DNA of 64,000 bases from Mycolicibacter nonchromogenicus. GTDB taxonomy: Bacteria; Actinomycetota; Actinomycetes; Mycobacteriales; Mycobacteriaceae. Numbering within the stretch: the first letter of the stretch is position 1; each line of letters starts with the position of its first letter. Shown piece by piece: positions 41,665 through 50,172 of this stretch. The notes under the pieces are model-generated. The model saw nothing but the letters and a program-made list of their open reading frames with translations. It was not told where the DNA came from and did no database searches. A program made the position numbers and the translations under genes. The stretch spans positions 1-64,000 of the forward strand of contig NZ_LQPI01000090.1 in the NCBI RefSeq assembly GCF_002101775.1, given 5' to 3'.

Positions 41665-41753
41665 CGGAGGCGAGAGGATTTGAACCTCCGGTCCCCCGTA
41701 AAGAGGACAACTCATTAGCAGTGAGTCCCATTCGGCCGCTCTGGCACGCCTCC
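41665..41753 (-). tRNA. tRNA-Ser (anticodon GCT)
   Basis: Class II tRNA of 89 nt. Acceptor GGAGGCG pairs with CGCCTCC; anticodon loop CTGCTAA gives GCT; long variable arm; T loop GGTTCAAATCC. 37 nt from tRNA-Arg on the same strand. Confidence 0.94.
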
Positions 41754-41894
41754 CGAACTCGTTGAGGGTACCGGATCACTCCCCCAGTTCTGAAACCGCC
41801 CGGTTCACGCGGCGGCCCCAGCTTCACCTCTCCTGCGTCGAGCCTCGCTGAACCGTGGGGTCAATGCGGCGGTCCCAGCCGCCAACCGCACACA

Positions 41895-41900
41895 TATGCT
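41895..41900 (+). promoter_or_regulatory. -10 box of leaderless hisC2/pat promoter
   Basis: TATGCT followed by 7 nt and GTG 41908. Confidence 0.55.
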
Positions 41901-41907
41901 GTGGTCC

Positions 41908-42954
41908 GTGACCGCCCGACTGCGCCCGGAGATCGCCGCACTGCCGGCCTACGTCGAGGGCAAGACGGTCCCGGGTTCGATCAAGCTCGCCAGCAACGAG
42001 ACGGTGCTCCCCCCGCTGCCCAGCGTGGTCAAAGCCGTCGAGGCCGCGCTGGCCACCACCAACCGCTACCCGGACAACGGTTATGCCGCGCTGCGCGCCC
42101 GGTTGGCCGAGCATGTCGGGTTCGACCCGCAGCACGTGGCGGCCGGGTGCGGTTCGGTCAGCCTGTGCCAGCAGCTCATCCAGATCACCACCAGCGCCGG
42201 CGACGAGGTGGTGTTCGGCTGGCGCAGCTTCGAGATCTACCCGCTGCAGGTACGCACCGCCGGCGCCGTGCCGGTGCAGGTGCCGCTGCGCGAGCACACC
42301 TACGACCTGGACGCCATGCTGGACGCCATCACCGAGCGCACCCGGCTGATCTTCGTCTGCAACCCCAACAACCCGACGTCCACCGTGGTCGACCCCGACG
42401 CACTGGAGCGGTTCGTCGCCGCTGTGCCGCCGCACATCCTGATCGCCATCGACGAGGCGTATGTGGAGTACATCCGCGACGGCCTGCTGCCCGACAGCCT
42501 GGGGCTGGCCCGGCGCCACCGGAATGTGGTGGTACTGCGCACCTTTTCCAAGGCCTACGGGCTGGCCGGCCTGCGGTTGGGCTACGCGGTCGGCGACCCG
42601 GAGATCATCACCGCGCTGGGCAAGGTCTACGTGCCGTTCACGGTTTCCAGCGTGGCGCAGGTCGCCGGGATCGCCTCACTGGACGCCGCCGAGGAGCTGA
42701 TGGCCCGCACCGACACGGTGGTCGCCGAACGGGCCCGGGTGTCGGCTGCGCTGCGTGACGCCGGGTTCGAGCTGCCGGATTCACAGTCCAACTTCGTGTG
42801 GCTGCCGCTGGCCGAGCGCACCGCCGATTTCGTGGCCGCCGCCGCCGCGGCCCGCATCGTCGTGCGCCCCTACGGCCAGGACGGCGTCCGGGTGACCATC
42901 GGCGCGCCGGAGGAGAACGACGCGCTGTTACGGTTCGCACAGACGTACCGCTGA
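41908..42954 (+). CDS. hisC2: Aromatic/histidinol-phosphate aminotransferase (HisC2/Pat)
   Basis: 348 residues, PLP fold type I. The SNET N-terminal motif (SIKLASNETVLPPLP), NPNNPT at about 152-157, DEAY at 182-185 and Schiff-base Lys215 in TFSKAYGLAGLRLGY are diagnostic. The family transaminates aromatic keto acids and histidinol phosphate, and works with TyrA (28075) in Tyr/Phe synthesis. GTG 41908 is chosen because TATGCT is 7 nt upstream. Counterpart of Rv3772. An SRPBCC gene follows after 12 nt. Confidence 0.93.
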   Translation: MTARLRPEIAALPAYVEGKTVPGSIKLASNETVLPPLPSVVKAVEAALATTNRYPDNGYAALRARLAEHVGFDPQHVAAGCGSVSLCQQLIQITTSAGDEVVFGWRSFEIYPLQVRTAGAVPVQVPLREHTYDLDAMLDAITERTRLIFVCNPNNPTSTVVDPDALERFVAAVPPHILIAIDEAYVEYIRDGLLPDSLGLARRHRNVVVLRTFSKAYGLAGLRLGYAVGDPEIITALGKVYVPFTVSSVAQVAGIASLDAAEELMARTDTVVAERARVSAALRDAGFELPDSQSNFVWLPLAERTADFVAAAAAARIVVRPYGQDGVRVTIGAPEENDALLRFAQTYR

Positions 42955-42966
42955 GGAGGAACTGAA

Positions 42967-43380
42967 ATGCACGCGACAGCGACTGCCACCGTCGCCGCAT
43001 CCGCGGCTCAGGTGTGGGCGGTGCTCTCCGACTACGAGGGCATGTCGGGCTGGGCCCCCGGACTGAAGATCACCGTGATCCGGCCCGGAACCCCCGAGCC
43101 CAACGGCGTCGGCGCCCAGCGCCGGATCCAGGCGGTGCCCGGAATGGCGCCACTGGTGGAGGAGATCATCACCTTCGAGCCGGAACAGCGGCTGAGCTAC
43201 CGGGGCGTCTCAGGGGTGCCCTTCCGCAACTACGTCGGCGACGTCGCGCTGCGATCGACGGGATCCGGTACGCAGATCAGCTACACCGTCAGCGCCGACA
43301 ATCGGCTGCCCGGGGTGGCCGCCGTCCTGGCCCACGGACTGTTGTTCGGCCTCAAGCGTGCCGTGAACAAGGCGGTCTGA
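42967..43380 (+). CDS. SRPBCC family (polyketide cyclase/START-like) protein
   Basis: 137 residues forming one helix-grip fold: MHATATATVAASAAQVWAVLSDYEGMSGWAPGL is the usual start and VEEIITFEPEQRLSYRG the central sheet. It probably binds a hydrophobic ligand. GAGGAACTGAA precedes ATG 42967. Same-strand neighbours hisC2 and the GXWXG protein suggest an operon. Confidence 0.85.
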   Translation: MHATATATVAASAAQVWAVLSDYEGMSGWAPGLKITVIRPGTPEPNGVGAQRRIQAVPGMAPLVEEIITFEPEQRLSYRGVSGVPFRNYVGDVALRSTGSGTQISYTVSADNRLPGVAAVLAHGLLFGLKRAVNKAV

Positions 43381-43384
43381 CACG

Positions 43385-43864
43385 ATGACCACCATGAATG
43401 ACGAGCAGGCCCGCGCCACGTTCGACGCACTCCGGCAGCGCACCGATGTCATCGCCGACGCCGAGCTCGACGCGTTCTGGGCGGCACTGCCGCCGGCCAC
43501 CGTCGAGCAGATGATCGGCGAGTGGCGCGGCGGGGAGTTCGTCACCGGCCACAAGATGAACGGCCTGTTGGAGAAGGCCCGCTGGTTCGGCAAGACCTTC
43601 AACTCGCTCACCGACGTGCAGCCGCTGGTGTGCCTGGACGAAGACGGCAACAAGTTCTCCAACGTCAAGCTCGGAAAGGGCGAGGCGAGCCTGTGGGCTG
43701 AGGAGTTCCGCGGCGAGGTGGTGGCGACCATGGTCTATGACGGTCAGCCCACCCACGACCACTTCAAGCGGGTCGACGACAACACCGTGCTGGGCATCAT
43801 GAACGGCAAGGGACAGGTTCTCGACAACGGCCGCTACTTCTACTTCTACCTGGAGCGGATCTGA
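43385..43864 (+). CDS. GXWXG/DUF4334 domain protein
   Basis: 159 residues. The GXWXG motif reads GEWRGGEF at about residues 47-54, followed by a DUF4334-like half with YDGQPTHDHFKRVDDNTVLGIMNGKG and ending RYFYFYLERI. Function unknown; the family is widespread in actinobacteria. It starts 4 nt after the SRPBCC stop and its last 19 nt overlap the convergent terC gene. Confidence 0.85.
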   Translation: MTTMNDEQARATFDALRQRTDVIADAELDAFWAALPPATVEQMIGEWRGGEFVTGHKMNGLLEKARWFGKTFNSLTDVQPLVCLDEDGNKFSNVKLGKGEASLWAEEFRGEVVATMVYDGQPTHDHFKRVDDNTVLGIMNGKGQVLDNGRYFYFYLERI

Positions 43865-45051
43865 TCGTCGCCGTCTCGCTGACGGTCGGCGGTGGCACGG
43901 TCGAGTAGATCGATCAGATCGGGATCCTCCCGGACCTGTTTTCCGTCGCCGGGATCAAGCTCCACGATCTGGTCGCATTCGTTGACCAGCATCGCGAACA
44001 ACCGCTCGCGCTCAGCGGCGCTGTGGCCGGCCCCAATATCCAGGTAGGCCGTGGCGTAGCGCCGGGCGTTGGCCATCGCGGCCTGGGTGCGGCCGCGCCG
44101 GCTCAGCAGCGACACCGTCACGGTGATCGCGAGCACGGCGACGATCACCACCAACGACATCCCGGTGCCGATCTCGACGACCTCGACCGGTTCGGCCGAG
44201 TTGATGAACGGGACGTTGTTTTCGTTCAGGCCGTGCAGGACCAGCTTCACCCCGATGAACCCGAGGATCACCGACAGGCCGTAGGACAGGTAGACGAGCC
44301 GATCCAGCAGACCTTGGATCAGGAAGTACAGCTGCCGCAGGCCGAGCAGGGAGAACGCGGTGGCGGTGAAGACGATGTAGGTGTCGCGGGTGAGGCCGAA
44401 GATCGCCGGCAGTGAGTCGAGCGCGAAGATCACGTCGGTGCCGGCGATGGCGACCATCACCAACAGCATCGGGGTCATCGCACGGCGGCCGTCGACCATG
44501 GTGAACAGCTTGTCGCCGTCGTAGTGGTCACTGGTGCGGATGATCCGCCTCGCGAGTCGGATGACCACGTTGTCGGCCTGGAGGGCTTCGTCGCCGCTGG
44601 CTGAACGAAGCATGCTGCCCGCCGTCAGCAGCAGGATCAGGCCCAGGATGTAGAAGGCCCAGGCGAAGGTGTGGATGAATGCCGCGCCGAGGAAGATGAA
44701 GCCGGTCCGGGCGATCAGCGCGAAGGCGATCCCGAACAGCAGCACCTTCTGCTGATCCTCGGGCGGCACGCGGAATCCGGCCATGATGACCAGAAACACG
44801 AACAGGTTGTCGACCGACAGGGCCTTCTCGGTGACATACCCGGCGAAGTACTCCGATCCGGCGTCCACTCCGCCGAACACCAGCATCCCGATCCCGAAGA
44901 GCACCGCGATCCCGACGTACCCGGCAGACCAGATCGCCGCTTCGCGCAGCGTCGGGACGTGTGCCTTACGCACATGGGCGAAGAAGTCGAACGCCAGCAG
45001 ACCGACAAGTCCGACGACCGTCAGCCCCCACACCCAACCGGCGATGTCCAT
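43846..45051 (-). CDS. TerC/Alx family membrane protein
   Basis: 401 residues with about nine transmembrane helices. The signature is EKALSVDNLFVFLVIMAGFRVP and GTDVIFALDSLPAIFGLT, whose Asp residues in helices are typical of metal (Mn2+) handling in TerC/Alx. A hydrophilic C-terminal region of about 80 residues is acidic. Start ATG 45051 is taken as MDIAGWVWG; the longer frame lies in the TIGR03086 gene. TACCGT lies 9 nt upstream of the start. A metal-export role is inferred from the family. Confidence 0.9.
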   Translation of the reverse strand: MDIAGWVWGLTVVGLVGLLAFDFFAHVRKAHVPTLREAAIWSAGYVGIAVLFGIGMLVFGGVDAGSEYFAGYVTEKALSVDNLFVFLVIMAGFRVPPEDQQKVLLFGIAFALIARTGFIFLGAAFIHTFAWAFYILGLILLLTAGSMLRSASGDEALQADNVVIRLARRIIRTSDHYDGDKLFTMVDGRRAMTPMLLVMVAIAGTDVIFALDSLPAIFGLTRDTYIVFTATAFSLLGLRQLYFLIQGLLDRLVYLSYGLSVILGFIGVKLVLHGLNENNVPFINSAEPVEVVEIGTGMSLVVIVAVLAITVTVSLLSRRGRTQAAMANARRYATAYLDIGAGHSAAERERLFAMLVNECDQIVELDPGDGKQVREDPDLIDLLDRATADRQRDGDDQIRSR

Positions 45052-45107
45052 GTCCCGTCCACGGTATGCGAGTTCGGCGACATCGACTCGACCTGCAGGT
45101 AACGGGG

Positions 45108-45683
45108 CTATGACCGTCCGGTGAACGCGACCAGCCGTTGCAGGGCCGGCGCCGAGTCGGGGACGTCGACGGGGTCGTCGAAGCCCGCTCGCGCCCGGCC
45201 CTGCGGGGTGATGATGGTGTGCGCCAGGCTCAGCACATACTCGGCCAGCGGTTCGGCCACCGGCACGGTGCGGTCGGTGGCCGTCGCGTAGTCCCACGCA
45301 TGCACCAGGAATTCGAGCGCGAGAATGCCCACCGCCATGGTCGCCGGCAGCTCGTGGGCGCCGATGGTGACGCTGCCACCGAGCCCACGACGGTGCCAGG
45401 CGTCCAAGGCAGGCCGGGCCGCGGCGATGACCCGCCGTTCCGGCGACTCCTCGGGGCCCTGGTCCGCCACCTCAGCGCCGGCCGCACCACCGAGGACGCT
45501 GATGGAGTTCAGCAGATGCTCGGTCAGCTGCGTGACGTCGAATTCCGAGCACGGCGTCGGATTGGAGAATTGGTCGCGGCTGATGTGGTGCAGCACCTGC
45601 GCCAGCACCGCCAGGGCGGCTTCGGCGCCGGCCAGCTCGTCAGCCGGAGGCGCGTCGGGACCGGGTCGTAGATCAGAGGCCAT
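45108..45683 (-). CDS. TIGR03086-type maleylpyruvate isomerase-like protein
   Basis: 191 residues, DinB/MDMPI fold. The metal-site His is in TPCSEFDVTQLTEHLLN, and LEFLVHAWDYATATDR supplies the second HxxD-like set. These proteins are mycothiol- or metal-linked but mostly uncharacterised. ATG 45683 has TAGCGT 6 nt upstream on the minus strand (leaderless). Divergent from the enoyl-CoA hydratase gene with overlapping -10 boxes. Synteny corresponds to Rv3773c. Confidence 0.88.
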   Translation of the reverse strand: MASDLRPGPDAPPADELAGAEAALAVLAQVLHHISRDQFSNPTPCSEFDVTQLTEHLLNSISVLGGAAGAEVADQGPEESPERRVIAAARPALDAWHRRGLGGSVTIGAHELPATMAVGILALEFLVHAWDYATATDRTVPVAEPLAEYVLSLAHTIITPQGRARAGFDDPVDVPDSAPALQRLVAFTGRS

Positions 45684-45689
45684 GGACTA

Positions 45690-45699
45690 ACGCTACGGT
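45690..45699. promoter_or_regulatory. Overlapping divergent -10 boxes of two leaderless genes
   Basis: The minus strand reads TAGCGT over 45695-45690, 6 nt before ATG 45683; the plus strand reads TACGGT over 45694-45699, 7 nt before ATG 45707. The boxes share bases 45694-45695. Confidence 0.6.
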
Positions 45700-45706
45700 C
45701 TGGAGT

Positions 45707-46531
45707 ATGGCCGAGACCTATGAATCCGTCACCATCGAGATCAAAGACCACGTCGCCCAGGTCACGCTGATCGGGCCGGGCAAGGGCAACGCGATGGGCC
45801 CGGCGTTCTGGGCGGAACTGCCCGGGGTCTTCGCCGAGCTGGACGCCGACCGCGATGTGCGCGCGATCGTGCTGACCGGTTCCGGCAAGAACTTCAGCTA
45901 TGGGCTGGATCTGGCCGCGATGGGCGGCACCATGACCCCGATGCTGGCGGAGGGCGCGCTGGCCCGGCCGCGGGCGGACTTCCACCGCGACCTCGTCCGC
46001 ATGCAGGGCGCGATCACCGCGGTCGCCGACTGCCGCACGCCGACCATCGCGGCCGTGCAGGGCTGGTGCATCGGCGGTGGGGTCGACCTGATCTCCGCGG
46101 TCGACATCCGGTACGCGTCCGCGGACGCCAAATTCAGCGTGCGCGAGGTCAAACTGGCGATCGTCGCCGACGTCGGCAGCCTGGCCCGGCTTCCGCTGAT
46201 CCTGTCCGACGGCCACCTGCGCGAACTCGCGCTGACCGGCAAGGACATCGACGCGGCCCGGGCGGAGAAGATCGGTCTGGTCAACGACGTCTACGCCAAC
46301 GCCGAGGCCTGCCTGGCCGCCGCACATGCCACCGCCGCAGAGATCGCCGCCAACCCCCCGCTGACCGTGTCCGGGATCAAGGATGTGCTCGACCAGCAGC
46401 GCACCGACCGGGTATCGGCCAGCCTGCGCTACGTCGCGGCGTGGAATTCGGCCTTCCTGGCATCGAAAGACCTGCTGGAAGGTATCGGCGCCGTCATGGG
46501 CAAACGCAAGCCGGAGTTCACCGGCGAGTGA
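45707..46531 (+). CDS. echA21: Crotonase family protein, dienoyl-CoA isomerase-like (EchA21)
   Basis: 274 residues. Oxyanion-hole blocks YGLDLAAMGG and QGWCIGGGVDLIS are present. REVKLAIVADVGSL carries the Glu and Asp positions of delta3,5-delta2,4-dienoyl-CoA isomerases rather than the Glu pair of hydratases. This suggests a role in breakdown of polyunsaturated acyl-CoA, in place of simple hydration. ATG 45707 is leaderless (TACGGT 7 nt upstream). Counterpart of Rv3774. The stop overlaps the SMR gene start (TGATG). Confidence 0.88.
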   Translation: MAETYESVTIEIKDHVAQVTLIGPGKGNAMGPAFWAELPGVFAELDADRDVRAIVLTGSGKNFSYGLDLAAMGGTMTPMLAEGALARPRADFHRDLVRMQGAITAVADCRTPTIAAVQGWCIGGGVDLISAVDIRYASADAKFSVREVKLAIVADVGSLARLPLILSDGHLRELALTGKDIDAARAEKIGLVNDVYANAEACLAAAHATAAEIAANPPLTVSGIKDVLDQQRTDRVSASLRYVAAWNSAFLASKDLLEGIGAVMGKRKPEFTGE

Positions 46532-46854
46532 TGGCCTGGATCCTGCTGCTCGGCGCGATCATGTTCGAGGTCGCCGGGACGATGTCGTTGCGCGCCTCCG
46601 AAGGCTTCAGCCGGTGGCCGTGGGTGATCCCGGTCGCGGTGGGCTACACAGTCTCGTTCGTGTTTCTGGCGATGGTGCTCAAGCGCGGTCTCCCGGTGGG
46701 GGTGGCCTACGGCGTCTGGTCGGGCGTCGGAGTGGCGCTGACCGCGGTGCTGGCCCGGTTCCTGTTCCACGATCCGTTCACCCCGGCGATGGCCGGTGGC
46801 GTGGTCCTGATCGGAGCCGGGGTGTACCTGCTGGAGATGGGTGCGCACGCATGA
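46531..46854 (+). CDS. Small multidrug resistance (SMR/EmrE-type) efflux protein
   Basis: 107 residues, four helices. The essential Glu13 is in MFEVAGTMSLR, matching Glu14 of EmrE, and the helix 3 GVAYGVWSGVGVALTA block is diagnostic. Works as an antiparallel or paired dimer exchanging protons for cationic drugs or guanidinium. ATG 46531 overlaps the echA21 stop by 1 nt and its own stop overlaps the tesB start (ATGA), so echA21, SMR and tesB form a coupled unit. The grouping of a pump with two acyl-CoA genes is unexplained. Confidence 0.9.
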   Translation: MAWILLLGAIMFEVAGTMSLRASEGFSRWPWVIPVAVGYTVSFVFLAMVLKRGLPVGVAYGVWSGVGVALTAVLARFLFHDPFTPAMAGGVVLIGAGVYLLEMGAHA

Positions 46855-47729
46855 GCCACGACATGCCGCACCGCCAGCCGGACCTGGCCGACATCATCGC
46901 CACCCTCGACGTCGACCGCATCGACGACGAGCACTTCGTGGCCACCCAGATGGACAACCCGGCCCACCACATCGTCGGCGGGCACATCGCGGGCCAGGCG
47001 CTGATCGCCGCCAGTCGCACCGCGCCGGGCCGGATGCCGCACAGCGTGCACGTCTACTACCTGCGGGCCGGCGACGCCCGCCGACCGGTCGACATGCACG
47101 TGGAGGTGGCGCGCGACGGCGGGACGCTGTCGACGCGGCAGGTCACCGCCCGCCAGGACGGCCAGATTCTGCTCGAAGTGCTGTCGTCATTCACCGTGGA
47201 CGTCGACGCACCCGAATACCAGCAGCCGATACCCGATGTGCCCGACCCGGATTCGCTGCCGTCGTCGCAGGAGCAGCACGCGGCCTACGCCGACGAGCTG
47301 GGCGGCTACTGGGTGCAGCCCCACCCGTTCGACGTGCGCTACATCGACACCCCACCGCGCTTGGCCGCGGACCTCGGCGAACCGTCGCCACGGCTGCGCA
47401 TGTGGTGGAAGCCCGTCGATGCGGTGCCGGCGGATCCGGTGATGCACAGTGCCCTGCTGGCCTACCTGTCCGGCACGAAGATGGTCGAGACGGCGCTGGC
47501 CATGCGGCGAACCAACCAGGCCGCCACGTTCAACGCCCTGATCGACCACGCGCTGTGGTTTCAGCGGCCCGTCGATCTGTCGGACTGGGTGCTCTCCGAC
47601 CAGTTCACCCCCAGCGGTATCGCCGGGCGTGGCCTGACCACCTCGACGATGTACAACCGGGCGGGGCAGCTGGTCTGCGTGGCCACCCAGGAACTCTATT
47701 TCGGCCGGGGCACAGCCCCTCGGCACTGA
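46851..47729 (+). CDS. tesB: Acyl-CoA thioesterase II (TesB-like)
   Basis: 292 residues in a double hot-dog fold. N-half: HIVGGHIAGQALIAASRT and SVHVYYLRAGDA; C-half: HSALLAYLSGTKMVETAL, FNALIDHALWFQRPVDLSDW (catalytic Asp/Gln/Thr network) and GLTTSTMYNRAGQLV. Hydrolyses medium to long acyl-CoA. ATG 46851 gives ATGA overlap with the SMR gene. The larger open frame upstream is not coding. Confidence 0.92.
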   Translation: MSHDMPHRQPDLADIIATLDVDRIDDEHFVATQMDNPAHHIVGGHIAGQALIAASRTAPGRMPHSVHVYYLRAGDARRPVDMHVEVARDGGTLSTRQVTARQDGQILLEVLSSFTVDVDAPEYQQPIPDVPDPDSLPSSQEQHAAYADELGGYWVQPHPFDVRYIDTPPRLAADLGEPSPRLRMWWKPVDAVPADPVMHSALLAYLSGTKMVETALAMRRTNQAATFNALIDHALWFQRPVDLSDWVLSDQFTPSGIAGRGLTTSTMYNRAGQLVCVATQELYFGRGTAPRH

Positions 47730-47742
47730 CACGCCGGCCACG

Positions 47743-47748
47743 TAACCT
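47743..47748 (+). promoter_or_regulatory. -10 box of leaderless lipE promoter
   Basis: TAACCT followed by 7 nt and ATG 47756. Confidence 0.5.
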
Positions 47749-47755
47749 GGCGGGC

Positions 47756-48994
47756 ATGACACCCGACGGCACCGTCCGTATCCCCACCGACCTCGACGCC
47801 GTCACCGCGATCGGCGACGAGGACCACTCCGGTATCGACCCGGCGGCGGTGGACCGGATCTGGCGGGCCGCCCGGCACTGGTATGCCGCCGGCCTGCACC
47901 CCGCCATCCAGTTGTGCCTGCGCCACAACGGCCGGGTGGTGCTCAACCGGGCAATCGGGCACGGCTGGGGCAATGGTCCCGGTGATCCCGACGACGCGGA
48001 TCTGGTCCCGGTCAGCGTCGACACCCCGTTCTGCGTGTATTCGACCGCCAAGGCCATCACCAGCACCGTGATGCACATGCTGGCCGAGCGGGGCGCCTTC
48101 TCCCTGGATGACCGGGTCAGCGACTACCTGCCCGACTACGGCCGACACGGCAAGCACCGCACCACCATTCGGCACGTGATGACCCACAGCGCCGGAGTGC
48201 CGTTTGCCACCGGACCCAAGCCAGACCTCAACCGTGCCGATGACCCGGAGTACGCCCAGGCGCAGCTGGCCAACCTGAAGCTGGTGTATCCCCCCGGGCT
48301 GATGCACATGTACCACGCCCTGACCTGGGGACCGCTGACGCGCGAGATCGTGCGGGCGGCCACCGGCAAGGACATCCGCGACGTGCTGGCCACCGAGATC
48401 CTGGATCCGCTGGGCTTTCGGTGGACCAACTACGGTGTTGCCCCGCAAGATATTCCACTGGTGGCGCCCAGTCATGCCACCGGTAAGCAGCCGACCGGGG
48501 CGGCGGTCGCGGTGTTCCGCAAGGCGATCGGCGGGTCGGTGTACGAGATCATCCCGGTCACCAACAGCCCGTTCTTCCTGACCACGGTGGTGCCGTCGTC
48601 GAACACCATCTCCACCGCGTTCGAACTGTCGCGCTTCGCCGAGATCTGGCGTCGCGGAGGCGAACTCGACGGGGTGCGGGTGCTGTCGGAGGAGACGCTG
48701 GCCGGCGCGACGACACAGTGCCGCCGGTTGCGGCCCGACGTCGCCACCGGCCTGGCGCCGTTGCGCTGGGGCACCGGTTTCATGCTGGGATCCAAGCGGT
48801 TCGGCCCGTTCGGGCGTAACGCCCCGGCGGCGTTCGGCCATCTCGGCCTGGTCAACTGTGCCATCTGGACCGACCCGGAGCGGGGGCTGTCGGCCGGGCT
48901 GATCTCCAGCGGCAAACCCGGCCAGGACCCGGAGGCCAAGCGCTACACCGCCCTGATGAACACCATCGCCGCGGAGATCCCGCGCGTCGGGTGA
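47756..48994 (+). CDS. lipE: Beta-lactamase-fold serine hydrolase/esterase LipE
   Basis: 412 residues, class C beta-lactamase-like esterase. The SxxK catalytic motif is STAK (Ser96, Lys99); the YxN-type Tyr is in MYHALTWG and a C-terminal HLG is in FGHLGLVN. No signal peptide. In M. tuberculosis LipE (Rv3775) is 415 residues and belongs to the lipase/esterase set; substrate here unknown. ATG 47756 is leaderless. The gene lies 26 nt after tesB. Confidence 0.9.
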   Translation: MTPDGTVRIPTDLDAVTAIGDEDHSGIDPAAVDRIWRAARHWYAAGLHPAIQLCLRHNGRVVLNRAIGHGWGNGPGDPDDADLVPVSVDTPFCVYSTAKAITSTVMHMLAERGAFSLDDRVSDYLPDYGRHGKHRTTIRHVMTHSAGVPFATGPKPDLNRADDPEYAQAQLANLKLVYPPGLMHMYHALTWGPLTREIVRAATGKDIRDVLATEILDPLGFRWTNYGVAPQDIPLVAPSHATGKQPTGAAVAVFRKAIGGSVYEIIPVTNSPFFLTTVVPSSNTISTAFELSRFAEIWRRGGELDGVRVLSEETLAGATTQCRRLRPDVATGLAPLRWGTGFMLGSKRFGPFGRNAPAAFGHLGLVNCAIWTDPERGLSAGLISSGKPGQDPEAKRYTALMNTIAAEIPRVG

Positions 48995-49006
48995 CGCCCC
49001 TCGATA

Positions 49007-49096
49007 TGGCGGTGGCGGAGGGATTTGAACCCCCGGACGGTTTTAGCCGTCTCTCGCTTTCAAGGCGAGTGCATTAGGCCGCTCTGCCACGCCACC
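49007..49096 (-). tRNA. tRNA-Ser (anticodon TGA), CCA encoded
   Basis: Class II tRNA of 90 nt on the minus strand. Acceptor GGTGGCG pairs with CGCCACC; anticodon loop CTTGAAA gives TGA; long variable arm; T loop GGTTCAAATCC; CCA encoded. Acceptor and T arm are the same as in the CGA isoacceptor at 26912. Confidence 0.95.
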
Positions 49097-49190
49097 GCGG
49101 GAAATCGTACCTTGGCCGGATCAGCGGTCCCGCCGGGTTGGCCGCCGTGCGGGTTGCGCTGCGCATCGCGGGCGACTTCACAGCCGGTAG

Positions 49191-49196
49191 TAGCGT
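49191..49196 (+). promoter_or_regulatory. -10 box of leaderless quinone oxidoreductase
   Basis: TAGCGT followed by 7 nt and ATG 49204. Confidence 0.5.
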
Positions 49197-49203
49197 GTCG
49201 GAT

Positions 49204-50172
49204 ATGCGTGCCATCGTCGCCGAATCCCCCGACGTCCTCGCTTGGCAAGAGGTTCCCGACGTCCAACCGGCCCCGGGTGAGGTGCTGATTCGCGTGGCGG
49301 CGGCCGGGGTCAACCGCGCCGACCTGCTGCAGGCGGCGGGCCGCTACCCGCCCCCGCCCGGGGCCAGCGAGATCCTCGGCCTGGAGGTCTCCGGCGAGAT
49401 CGCCGCGGTGGGCGACGACGTGTCGGATTGGGTGATCGGCCAACAGGTTTGCGCGCTGCTGGCCGGCGGCGGCTACGCCGAGTATGTGGCGGTTCCGGCC
49501 CCCCAGCTGCTGCCGATACCGGTCGGGGTGGACCTGACAGATGCCGCCGGCCTACCGGAGGTGGCCTGCACGGTCTGGTCGAATCTGGTCTTGACGGCCG
49601 GATTGTCCGAGGGCCAACTGCTGCTGGTCCACGGCGGTGCCAGTGGCGTGGGCAGCCACGCCATTCAGGTGGCCCGCCAACTCGGGGCGTGGGTGGCCGT
49701 CACCGCCGGATCGGAGGCCAAATTGGCGTTCTGCCGCGAATTGGGCGCCGAGATCACCGTCAACTACCACGACGAGGACTTCGTGGCGCGGGTGCGCGAA
49801 GCCGGCGGCGCCGACGTGATCCTCGACATCATGGGGGCGGCCTACCTGGACCGCAATGTCGACGCGCTGGCCAACGACGGCCGGCTGGTGGTCATCGGGA
49901 TGCAGGGCGGGGTCAAGGGCGAACTGAACCTGGGCAAGCTGATCTCCAAACGCGCCCGGGTGATCGGGACCGCCTTGCGCGGTCGTCCCGTGGAGGGTCC
50001 GCACAGCAAAGGCGCGATCGTCGCCGCAGTGACCGCCGAACTCTGGCCGATGGTCAGCGCCGGCCGGATCAAGCCGGTGATCGGGGCCCGGCTGCCCATC
50101 GAGCAGGCCGGTGAGGCGCACCGGTTGCTGTCTTCGGGCGAGGTGACCGGCAAGGTGGTTCTGACGCTGTAG
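49204..50172 (+). CDS. NAD(P)H:quinone oxidoreductase, zinc-less MDR family
   Basis: 322 residues. Medium-chain dehydrogenase: GroES-like N-terminal domain (VLIRVAAAGVNRADLLQAAGRYPPPPGASEILGLEVSG) and Rossmann domain with LLLVHGGASGVGSHAIQVARQLGA. Zinc-binding residues are absent, as in QOR/PIG3 type. Reduces quinones or alkenals with NADPH. ATG 49204 is leaderless; the longer frame overlaps the tRNA region. Counterpart of Rv3777. Confidence 0.9.
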   Translation: MRAIVAESPDVLAWQEVPDVQPAPGEVLIRVAAAGVNRADLLQAAGRYPPPPGASEILGLEVSGEIAAVGDDVSDWVIGQQVCALLAGGGYAEYVAVPAPQLLPIPVGVDLTDAAGLPEVACTVWSNLVLTAGLSEGQLLLVHGGASGVGSHAIQVARQLGAWVAVTAGSEAKLAFCRELGAEITVNYHDEDFVARVREAGGADVILDIMGAAYLDRNVDALANDGRLVVIGMQGGVKGELNLGKLISKRARVIGTALRGRPVEGPHSKGAIVAAVTAELWPMVSAGRIKPVIGARLPIEQAGEAHRLLSSGEVTGKVVLTL

